A stretch of 13,810 nt of DNA from Candidatus Methanoperedentaceae archaeon (lineage in GTDB: Archaea > Halobacteriota > Methanosarcinia > Methanosarcinales > Methanoperedenaceae), in the NCBI GenBank assembly GCA_014859785.1, contig JACUTP010000036.1, positions 1 through 13,810 on the forward strand, given 5' to 3'. The notes under the pieces were generated by a model that searched no databases, was not told the origin of the DNA, and saw only the letters and a program-made list of their open reading frames with translations. Both the position numbers and the translations under genes were made by a program. Positions within the stretch are counted from its first letter, which is position 1. Every line of letters begins with the position of its first letter. This document shows positions 1 to 6,065 of the stretch, piece by piece.

Positions 1-31
1 TTTTTATGCCTGTGTCTCGCAGCGGTGATTG

Positions 32-518
32 GAATATAATGGAGGATTTTTCTATCCTCATTCCGCCCTCAGGGATCAGTATGAAATGGACTGCACCCAA
101 AACAAAAATAACTCTTCTTCGTGAACTTGATAATGGAAAAAGTTCAGCACAGGTATGTCGAGAAAACGGTATCCATCCCTTAATGCTCTCCAAATGGAAA
201 CGGGAATACAAAGAAAATCCCGTGATAGCATTCAGCGGCAATATCAGCAAACCAGAAGCAAAATTAGCAGAATCAGGACGTCTTATAGGTCAGCTATATG
301 CTGAAAATGCTGATAAGCAGCTTACTTTGATACTTCGTTATTGTGGCATTGAAAGAACTATTGAAACAGTTATGAATGTCTATTCAAGTCAGGCACTTGA
401 TCCCCATGTCAATAGATATCGATTTAGGGAAGACTGGTGGTCTTAACCGATGACCAATGTAGATGTATTGGACAATACCTTCGCCAGCAAAGTATAAAAA
501 AAAATCCTCTATTTATTC
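32..518. repeat. Imperfect inverted repeat bounding the mobile-element remnant
   Basis: GAATA at 32-36 plus GAGGATTTTT at 42-51 recur in inverted orientation as AAAAATCCTC at 500-509 plus TATTC at 514-518. The ten-base core is an exact match, and the flanking five-base block matches with a one-base difference in spacing. The pair encloses the HTH frame and the out-of-frame stretch, as the ends of a small element would. No target-site duplication was recognised outside it, and the arms are A/T-rich, so chance is possible. Confidence 0.3.
81..446 (+). CDS. IS3/IS911-type transposase OrfA-like HTH protein, probably a remnant
   Basis: A 121-residue reading frame from ATG 81 (in-frame ATGs also occur at 6 and 39). 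Residues 3-45 look like the helix-turn-helix of IS3/IS911 OrfA proteins: a basic 'KWTAPKTKITLL' start, then 'CRENGIHPLMLSKWKREY'. Residues 60-76 (KLAESGRLIGQLYAEN) match the leucine-rich segment that in this family leads into the OrfA/OrfB junction. After that the expected LLKK-type continuation is missing and the sequence (residues 77-121) is unlike OrfA. No OrfB with a DDE catalytic domain follows. I infer a truncated or recombined insertion-sequence relic that binds no known target. A hairpin (42-47 with 54-59) lies just upstream of this start. The start codon and any present-day expression are uncertain; the family assignment of the N-terminal half is moderately secure. Confidence 0.55.
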   Translation: MKWTAPKTKITLLRELDNGKSSAQVCRENGIHPLMLSKWKREYKENPVIAFSGNISKPEAKLAESGRLIGQLYAENADKQLTLILRYCGIERTIETVMNVYSSQALDPHVNRYRFREDWWS

Positions 519-532
519 GGCTTGAAAAATAA
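428..532 (+). pseudogene. Short out-of-frame coding-like stretch, possibly a tyrosine recombinase fragment
   Basis: In the frame +2 relative to the upstream HTH gene, 428-532 is open for 34 codons and ends at TAA 530-532. It reads 'RLVVLTDDQCRCIGQYLR', then 'KNPLFIRLEK'. This resembles the stretch of tyrosine recombinase cores that runs 'R-VPLTDE...L..YL...PLF', between the first catalytic Arg and the HxxR motif. No catalytic residues are included and there is no start codon, so this is at most a broken fragment. It overlaps the end of the HTH frame by 19 bases. The resemblance is by eye only and could be chance. Confidence 0.25.
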
Positions 533-568
533 ATTTTTTCAGTGATTATTATCAAACATATTGAGTCA

Positions 569-578
569 TTTATAAAAT
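569..578 (+). promoter_or_regulatory. Putative TATA box of hel308
   Basis: TTTATAAAAT is a good archaeal TATA-like element in the 180-base gap between the mobile-element remnant and hel308. It lies about 52 bases upstream of the ATG at 626, so transcription would begin near 600 and leave a leader of roughly 25 bases. No strong Shine-Dalgarno sequence is visible before the start codon. Confidence 0.4.
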
Positions 579-625
579 TCCATAACAAATCCTTTTTTAT
601 CCCTTACCACATTTAACACACGAAA

Positions 626-2830
626 ATGAACATCCCTGACCTTGACCTGCCGGAAACCGTCAAACAATTCTACCTCAATTCAGGCATAACCACCCTTTAC
701 CCGCCGCAGGCATACGCCATAAAAGAAGGGCTTCTTGAAGGAAAAAACATCGTTGCAGCCATACCCACAGCATCAGGCAAAACACTCCTTGCAGAATTCG
801 CAATGCTGCGCTCAATAATGAAAGGAGGCAAGGCGCTTTACATCGTACCCCTGCGCGCTCTGGCATCTGAGAAATATGAGCGATTCAGGGGTTTTGAGAG
901 CATAACAAAACCTGACGGCAGGAGCATAACAGCAGGCATAGCAACAGGCGACCTTGATTCAAAAGACGAGTATCTTGGAAAGTACGACATAATCGTTGCA
1001 ACATCAGAAAAAGTGGATTCGCTTTTACGGAACAGGGCACACTGGCTGGATGAAATTACCGCAATAATCGCAGACGAGGTGCATCTTATCGACTCGCCTG
1101 ACCGCGGACCGACACTTGAAATCGTGCTTGCAAAACTCATGCGAAACCATCCACAGATAGTCGCACTTTCAGCAACTATCGGCAACGCAGATGAGATTGC
1201 ACGGTGGCTTGGCGCTGAACTTGTTTTGAGTGACTGGCGCCCGATTGACTTAAAAGAAGGTGTTTTCTTTGGCGATGCAATAAATTTCAAGGACAGCCAG
1301 CGCAAGGTAAAAAAACTGCACAGTGACAGCACGTTATCCCTCGTGGCAGATACGCTGATTGAAGGCGGACAGTGTCTTGTTTTTGAAAGCAGCCGCAAGA
1401 ATACCGAAGGTCTGGCAGCACGAATCGGCAGTGCAATTTCGTCCTTGTTAGACACTGAAACAAAGGGAGAGCTGGCTCTTCTTGCAGATTCAATCGGAGA
1501 GTCAAGCGAAGTTGATACCGCAACAAAACTTGCCAGATGCGTTCAAAACGGCAGTGCATTCCACCATGCAGGTCTCATCTCAGAGCAGCGAAAACTCATC
1601 GAAGACGGCTTCCGCAGAGGTACAATCAGGGTCATAACAGCAACACCCACACTGGCAGCAGGACTGAACATGCCGGCGCGCAGGGTTATTATCAAGGGAT
1701 ACAAACGGTACGATAGTAATTTAGGCATGATGCCAATACCCGTGCTTGAATACAAGCAGATGGCAGGAAGGGCTGGACGCCCCGGACTTGACCCGTATGG
1801 TGAATCCGTACTTGCTGCTAAGAATTACGATGAATTAGAGGAACTCATGCAGCATTATGTCAGTGCCGGTGCCGAGAACATCTGGTCAAAACTCGGTACG
1901 GAAAACGCACTGCGCACGCATATCCTTTCAACCATTGTAACAGGTTTTGCCAGCAGCATGGAAGAACTGCTCGAGTTCATGGGCGCTACATTTTATTCAT
2001 ACCAGCAGGAGCCGTGGAGCCTTCGGGCTGTTATTGAAAAAGTTATCGGATTCCTTGTTGAAAAGAAAATGATTATTGAAAAACACGGTCTTTTTCCCAC
2101 TGAACTTGGGGGTATTGTATCACGTTTGTATATTGATCCGCTGTCAGCATCCATTATTATCGAAGGCATGGAAAAAATAGAAAAAAAACACATACTTTTC
2201 ACGGACCTGACGCTCCTGCAGCTTGTAAGCAGCACACCTGACCTGCGTTCGCTGTACCTTCGCTCAAAGGATTACGAAATTTTTGGTGAAATGGTGGCTG
2301 AACATAATTCAGAGTTCGTGCATGTTCCAAAACTGTCAAGTTCGGCTTACGAATGGTTCCTGTCAGATGTAAAGACAGCCTGCGTGATGCTTGACTGGAT
2401 AAACGAAGTAAAAGAAGAAGACATCATACGGAAATTCGGAGTAGGGGAAGGCGACATCCGCGCCCTTGCAGAAAACACAACATGGCTTGTCCATTCAATG
2501 GCAGAACTCGGGAAATTCCTTAAAATGCCATCAGCCAAAAAAGCCGGGGAACTTGTCAGGCGCCTGGAATACGGTGCAAGCCCGGAACTTCTTGAGCTGC
2601 TGCTGGTAAAGGGTATCGGAAGGGTGCGTGCCCGCAAGCTGTACAACGCAGGGTACAGGGACATTGAAGGACTTAAGAAATCAGAACCGGAGGATGTGGC
2701 AAAAATAGTCGGCACAAAAACAGCCATGAAAGTCCTGAAACGTATCGGTGCAAAGATTGATTCTCCGGAACATATGGTAAATGAACGCCGTGAACAGAAT
2801 GAACAGCGAAGCCTCGGTGATTTCAGGTAA
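626..2830 (+). CDS. hel308: ATP-dependent DNA helicase Hel308
   Basis: Superfamily 2 helicase (734 residues, the usual Hel308 length) that unwinds DNA 3'-5' at stalled or branched forks in archaeal replication-coupled repair. Visible motifs, in order: Q-motif (YPPQ, Gln28); Walker A AIPTASGKT (45-53); motif Ia PLRALA (75-80); DEVH box (150-153); SAT (182-184); QMAGRAGRPG motif VI (378-387). The winged-helix and ratchet regions occupy roughly 405-645. The C-terminal helix-hairpin-helix domain carries GIGRVRARKL, which includes the Arg-Ala-Arg motif (668-670) described for Hel308 domain V. The ATG at 626 starts at the normal family N-terminus. It ends 13 bases before the cis-prenyltransferase gene on the same strand, so the two may share a transcript. 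All helicase motifs look intact. Confidence 0.95.
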   Translation: MNIPDLDLPETVKQFYLNSGITTLYPPQAYAIKEGLLEGKNIVAAIPTASGKTLLAEFAMLRSIMKGGKALYIVPLRALASEKYERFRGFESITKPDGRSITAGIATGDLDSKDEYLGKYDIIVATSEKVDSLLRNRAHWLDEITAIIADEVHLIDSPDRGPTLEIVLAKLMRNHPQIVALSATIGNADEIARWLGAELVLSDWRPIDLKEGVFFGDAINFKDSQRKVKKLHSDSTLSLVADTLIEGGQCLVFESSRKNTEGLAARIGSAISSLLDTETKGELALLADSIGESSEVDTATKLARCVQNGSAFHHAGLISEQRKLIEDGFRRGTIRVITATPTLAAGLNMPARRVIIKGYKRYDSNLGMMPIPVLEYKQMAGRAGRPGLDPYGESVLAAKNYDELEELMQHYVSAGAENIWSKLGTENALRTHILSTIVTGFASSMEELLEFMGATFYSYQQEPWSLRAVIEKVIGFLVEKKMIIEKHGLFPTELGGIVSRLYIDPLSASIIIEGMEKIEKKHILFTDLTLLQLVSSTPDLRSLYLRSKDYEIFGEMVAEHNSEFVHVPKLSSSAYEWFLSDVKTACVMLDWINEVKEEDIIRKFGVGEGDIRALAENTTWLVHSMAELGKFLKMPSAKKAGELVRRLEYGASPELLELLLVKGIGRVRARKLYNAGYRDIEGLKKSEPEDVAKIVGTKTAMKVLKRIGAKIDSPEHMVNERREQNEQRSLGDFR

Positions 2831-2843
2831 CTTTAATATATAT

Positions 2844-3818
2844 ATGACCATAAAAGATGTCAGTGATAATTTGAGTTATGTGGGAAATCTTCTATATGGC
2901 AGTTATGAAACCCTGCTTACCAGTGAAATAAAAGGCAAGTCCATACCATCGCATGTTGCAATAATCATGGATGGCAACAGGCGGTTTGCAAAAAAACACG
3001 GACTTGCGCAGTATTACGGTCATTTCAGGGGGGCGAATACCACAGAAAAGGTTCTTGACTGGAGTTTTGATATCGGGGTAAAGCAGCTCACTGTTTATGC
3101 ATTTTCCACCGAGAATTTTGGAAGGTCGGAAGAAGAAAAAAACCGGCTTTTTGAACTTATAGGTCTCAAGTTTGATGAGCTTTGTGATGATGAGCGCACC
3201 CATGAACGCAGAATGAGGGTCAGGGCTCTGGGTAATACCAGCCTCCTTCCTTCGTCCCTGAAGGCATCCATAAAACACGCCGAGGAATTGACACGGAATT
3301 ACGATGGCGTGTACCTGAACGTGGCTCTGGCATATGGCGGGAGGCAGGAACTTGTGGACACTGCAAGGGAACTGGCATCCAAGGTAAAAAACGGTGAACT
3401 TTCAGTTGATGATATTGATGAAGAAACAATTTCCAGCCACCTGTATCCCTCAACTGGCTCAGTGCCGTATGTTGACCTGATTATCAGGACAGGCGGAGAT
3501 GAGCGGTTATCAAACTTCCTGCCATGGCAGGCAAACGGGAATGAATGCGCTGCTTACTTTTGCGCCCCGTTCTGGCCAGAGTTCAGGAAGATTGACTTAT
3601 TAAGAGCAATACGAACATACCAGACACGTGAGCATGAAAGAAATAAAAATACCGTTATCCGTATTGTCAGGCTGTTGGGTTACTACGGGAAAGTCGAAGC
3701 TGAAGATGTTATACGTATATCTGCCAGTTTAATCAATATCCCAAAAAACGAGGTCACCAAAATACTCAGGGAACTTGCATACCATGATGTCATGCTGCAA
3801 AATATGATTAAATGGTAG
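2844..3818 (+). CDS. uppS: Cis-prenyltransferase, catalytic (DHDDS-like) subunit / archaeal UPP synthase homologue
   Basis: Cis-prenyltransferase that extends an allylic diphosphate with isopentenyl diphosphate to make the long polyprenyl carrier used for glycosylation. I chose ATG 2844 (324 residues), 13 bases after the hel308 stop; an upstream in-frame ATG at 2781 would overlap hel308 and add a non-homologous segment. Motifs: HVAIIMDGNRRFAK with catalytic Asp43; FSTEN (88-92); NVALAYGGRQEL (159-170); DLIIRTGGDERLSNFL (211-226); FWPEF (243-247). The Glu normally found eight residues before the conserved Trp is Ala236 here (NECAAYF), as in DHDDS-type subunits, and no RxG follows the TYQ helix. 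About 60 extra residues follow (265-324) and resemble a small helical or winged-helix unit. I infer that it needs the partner encoded at 3841-4494. Confidence 0.9.
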   Translation: MTIKDVSDNLSYVGNLLYGSYETLLTSEIKGKSIPSHVAIIMDGNRRFAKKHGLAQYYGHFRGANTTEKVLDWSFDIGVKQLTVYAFSTENFGRSEEEKNRLFELIGLKFDELCDDERTHERRMRVRALGNTSLLPSSLKASIKHAEELTRNYDGVYLNVALAYGGRQELVDTARELASKVKNGELSVDDIDEETISSHLYPSTGSVPYVDLIIRTGGDERLSNFLPWQANGNECAAYFCAPFWPEFRKIDLLRAIRTYQTREHERNKNTVIRIVRLLGYYGKVEAEDVIRISASLINIPKNEVTKILRELAYHDVMLQNMIKW

Positions 3819-3840
3819 TCTTACCGGCGCTGTTATTATT

Positions 3841-4494
3841 TTACTTCCCGAATCGCCGCTGTCGCTTCTGGAAATCCCTTATAACTCTTAAAAAATCAAC
3901 TTTCCTGAAATCCAGCCAGTTAACATCTGTAAAATACAATTCTGAATAAACGGACTGCCATATAAGAAAATCTGTCAGTCTTTTACCCCCGGCTCTTATT
4001 ACAAGGTCAGGTTCGGATTTAAACAATAAACGGGATTCAATTGTTTCCTCATCAATATCTTCAGGAGCAAGGCTGCCGTTTTCTACATATTTCATTATTT
4101 CTTTTAAGGCGCGGGTCAGTTCATACTTCCCGCCAAAGCCAAGGGAAATATCAACCTGCATCCCATCGCCGCCGTATTCTTTTACTTCTTTATCCCCCCT
4201 TGTTATTACATTTATATTGTGCGTCATGCTGAAAAGCCAGGGCGGAATCTCCTGTGATAATTTCCCGCATATATTTTTACTCATCTGCTCATCAACTTCG
4301 ATTATATTGATATATACCGTAACTGTTTTCAGTCCGGTTTCATTACACCATGAAACAAAGGATGAAAGTTTTTTAAAATTCATATCAGCAAGCAGGTCAC
4401 TCTCAGCAAGCGCAAGGACGATATGTTCAGGCAGCTTTTGTTTTTTTATTACGTTCTTGATGATCCGTTCATATAATACTGATACTGGGTCCAT
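3841..4494 (-). CDS. Cis-prenyltransferase homologue without catalytic Asp, NgBR/Nus1-like partner subunit
   Basis: A 217-residue member of the undecaprenyl diphosphate synthase family. The segment that should read 'MDGNRR' is 'LAESDL', so the catalytic Asp is Ala30, and the FSTEN motif is also gone. The C-terminal half is well kept: DISLGFGGKYEL (115-126), DIDEETIESRL (147-156), DLVIRAGGKRLTDFLIWQ (163-180), YSELYFTD with Glu185, and a final RRFGK whose R-F-G (214-216) matches the C-terminal RxG motif of NgBR-type subunits. It cannot be a normal active homodimer. The likely role is to supply the RxG and Glu side of a mixed active site to the subunit at 2844-3818. It is convergent with that gene (22-base gap) and divergent from the DUF92 gene. 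ATG 4494 is preceded by a TATA-like element about 25 bases away, so it may be leaderless. Confidence 0.85.
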   Translation of the reverse strand: MDPVSVLYERIIKNVIKKQKLPEHIVLALAESDLLADMNFKKLSSFVSWCNETGLKTVTVYINIIEVDEQMSKNICGKLSQEIPPWLFSMTHNINVITRGDKEVKEYGGDGMQVDISLGFGGKYELTRALKEIMKYVENGSLAPEDIDEETIESRLLFKSEPDLVIRAGGKRLTDFLIWQSVYSELYFTDVNWLDFRKVDFLRVIRDFQKRQRRFGK

Positions 4495-4515
4495 TGTCCC
4501 GAGATTGGATTGGAA

Positions 4516-4530
4516 GGATAAAGTATTTGG
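4516..4530. promoter_or_regulatory. Putative bidirectional TATA region between the NgBR-like gene and the DUF92 gene
   Basis: GGATAAAGTATTTGG holds an A/T-rich element readable on both strands. On the minus strand CTTTATCC centres about 25 bases from the ATG at 4494. On the plus strand AAGTATTTGG centres about 30 bases from the ATG at 4555. Both distances fit archaeal promoters that make leaderless or near-leaderless mRNAs. The boxes are not perfect consensus, so this is tentative. Confidence 0.35.
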
Positions 4531-4554
4531 GTTTTAGCATAGATTGTGTGTACA

Positions 4555-5925
4555 ATGAGGCTGTCGCAGGATTATAAAAAAGAAGCAATCAATATCCTGA
4601 TTGGATTCTCAGTATTGCTATTTCCATTTTTTGAAACATCTTACCTGCTTCTGGCTTTCCTTGCAGGAACACTGGTTGTATCGCGTATCAATCCTGATTC
4701 GGATATTTTCAAATTCCTTGCCAGGGATTCAGAAACACGGTCAGGAAAACTCACAGGTCTTGTCCAGCTTTTTATCACAACCGGTATTTTACTTCTTGTA
4801 AGCCTCATACTCGGAGAGGAGCGTTTTCCCCTGTTCATTATCGGTAGCGCTCTTGCAATCACCGCTTTCGGGCAGGGTGCAACAGGTATTTTCAGCTTTA
4901 TAGAACACATGTATAAGCCCGATACGCCAGAGTCACGGCACAGGCTTGCTTCTGCAAAATCAAGTATTGTGTTCCTGACAGCGGGCGGAAGCTTTGCGTT
5001 TCTTGCAAGCGCATGGATATGGATGTGGGGCAACACACTGTCTAATGAGAGTTTCGGCATGCTTTTTTTCCTTGCAATTCTCGGGGCAATCACAGGCGCC
5101 CTGCTTGGCTCAATAATAATCAGCGAGGAAAATATCATCTTACCCTTCGGTTCGGCAATGACCATGCTGCTTTTCTATACATTCGGTTTCAGTTATTATG
5201 TCGAAACATGGTACCTTGTAAAAGTCCTTTTTTTAGCGTTTGCCCTCGGATACCTTGCATACAAGGTGCGAATTGCTGACATCTCCGCAATGTTAAGCGC
5301 AACGCTTCTCGGTGTTGTGATAATTATTTCAAGCGGGTTGGACTGGTTTTTTATACTTCTTAGCTTCTTTTTACTCGGCGGAGTATTTACCCGTTACAAA
5401 TACAGCTATAAACTGGCGCGGGGCATTGCAGAGGGAAAAGGCGGGGTGCGCGGATACAAAAACGTGTTCAGCAATTCCCTTGCAGCTCTTTCATTGTCTG
5501 TGGCTTACGGTGTGTTTCCCTCCCACGGTGAAATCCTGCTGGCAGCATTTCTTGGTTCGGTTGCGACTGCTGCAGGTGACACGCTTGCAAGCGAGATAGG
5601 GGAGACATACAGGGGTGAGCCGCGGATGATTACGACGTTTAAAAAAGTTCCTGCCGGCACAGACGGCGGGATTTCAATTCTCGGTGAGGGAGCATCACTT
5701 TTCGGGTCATCTGTTATTGCACTCCTTGCGTTCATGTTCATCCATAATGATATTAACCTCGTAGCTGCCGTAGTTGCAGGAGGGTTTATAGGAACAAACA
5801 TCGATAGTGTGTTCGGTGCGACGTTCCAGCAGAAAGGCTACCTTTCGAACAATGGCGTAAACCTTTTTGCAACCATTTCCGGTGCGCTTATATCCGGGAT
5901 AATTTATTACATGTTGGGCTCGTAG
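4555..5925 (+). CDS. DUF92 (TIGR00297) family polytopic membrane protein, putative isoprenoid kinase relative
   Basis: Integral membrane protein of about 456 residues with more than ten hydrophobic segments. The C-terminal half is a DUF92 domain with AAGDTLASEIGETY (Asp342), then KKVPAGTDGGIS (363-374), laid out like the CTP-binding GD..AS..G and KK..EG motifs of dolichol kinase and phosphatidate cytidylyltransferase relatives. Plant DUF92 member VTE6 is a phytyl-phosphate kinase, so phosphorylation of an isoprenoid is a reasonable inference, but the archaeal substrate is not established. The N-terminal half contains a similar-looking AFGQGATGIF (104-113) in which Asp is replaced by Gln, suggesting a degenerate second kinase-like unit. 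ATG 4555 is preferred over GTG 4546. The gene is divergent from the NgBR-like subunit, and its last ten bases lie inside a tRNA-Arg gene. Confidence 0.85.
   Translation: MRLSQDYKKEAINILIGFSVLLFPFFETSYLLLAFLAGTLVVSRINPDSDIFKFLARDSETRSGKLTGLVQLFITTGILLLVSLILGEERFPLFIIGSALAITAFGQGATGIFSFIEHMYKPDTPESRHRLASAKSSIVFLTAGGSFAFLASAWIWMWGNTLSNESFGMLFFLAILGAITGALLGSIIISEENIILPFGSAMTMLLFYTFGFSYYVETWYLVKVLFLAFALGYLAYKVRIADISAMLSATLLGVVIIISSGLDWFFILLSFFLLGGVFTRYKYSYKLARGIAEGKGGVRGYKNVFSNSLAALSLSVAYGVFPSHGEILLAAFLGSVATAAGDTLASEIGETYRGEPRMITTFKKVPAGTDGGISILGEGASLFGSSVIALLAFMFIHNDINLVAAVVAGGFIGTNIDSVFGATFQQKGYLSNNGVNLFATISGALISGIIYYMLGS
5887..5894 (+). promoter_or_regulatory. Putative tRNA promoter (TATA box) inside the DUF92 gene
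   Basis: CTTATATC is centred about 26 bases upstream of the first base of tRNA-Arg (5916), the usual archaeal TATA spacing for a transcript that begins at or next to the mature tRNA 5' end. It sits in the codons for the last membrane segment of the DUF92 protein, so the tRNA could be transcribed independently of that gene. Confidence 0.45.
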
Positions 5926-5989
5926 TATAGTCCGGATATTACGTGGGCCTCCGGAGCCTATAACCCGGGTTCAAATCCCGGCGAGCCCG
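5916..5989 (+). tRNA. tRNA-Arg, anticodon CCG
   Basis: A full cloverleaf can be drawn. Acceptor stem GGGCTCG (5916-5922) pairs with CGAGCCC (5982-5988), followed by discriminator G (5989). T8 and A9 are present. The D-arm has A14, G15, G18-G19 and A21. The anticodon stem TGGGC/GCCTA closes the loop CTCCGGA with T33 and anticodon CCG (5951-5953). A short variable loop TAAC follows. The T-arm is CCGGG-TTCAAAT-CCCGG. CCA is not encoded. The anticodon reads CGG, an arginine codon. A short T-run (5991-5994) follows and may end transcription. No intron is needed. The first ten bases are shared with the 3' end of the DUF92 gene; that gene's stop codon TAG is tRNA positions 8-10. Confidence 0.93.
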
Positions 5990-6065
5990 CTTTTAAAATC
6001 CAGCATGAATCATCCGGCGCGCGATGAGGGGAAAATAGATTATCAGGAAATAAACTGGTTCTTTG

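Noticed and set aside
838..1455. A 205-codon open frame on the minus strand inside hel308
   Set aside because: It is fully contained in hel308, which has every helicase motif in the plus strand; the serine-rich translation resembles a shadow of amphipathic coding sequence and matches no family.
2781..2843. Upstream in-frame ATG (2781) as the start of the cis-prenyltransferase
   Set aside because: It would overlap the end of hel308 by 50 bases and add a segment unlike the family; ATG 2844 after the stop gives a normal N-terminus.
4641..5165. A 174-codon minus-strand frame inside the DUF92 gene
   Set aside because: Antisense to a clear polytopic membrane protein; composition (Pro, Ser, Arg and Lys rich) is typical of the reverse strand of hydrophobic codons.
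5990..6065. The gap between tRNA-Arg and rfcL as an extra RNA gene
   Set aside because: No cloverleaf or stable long hairpin; it is the short convergent 3' region of the two genes with a T-run after the tRNA.
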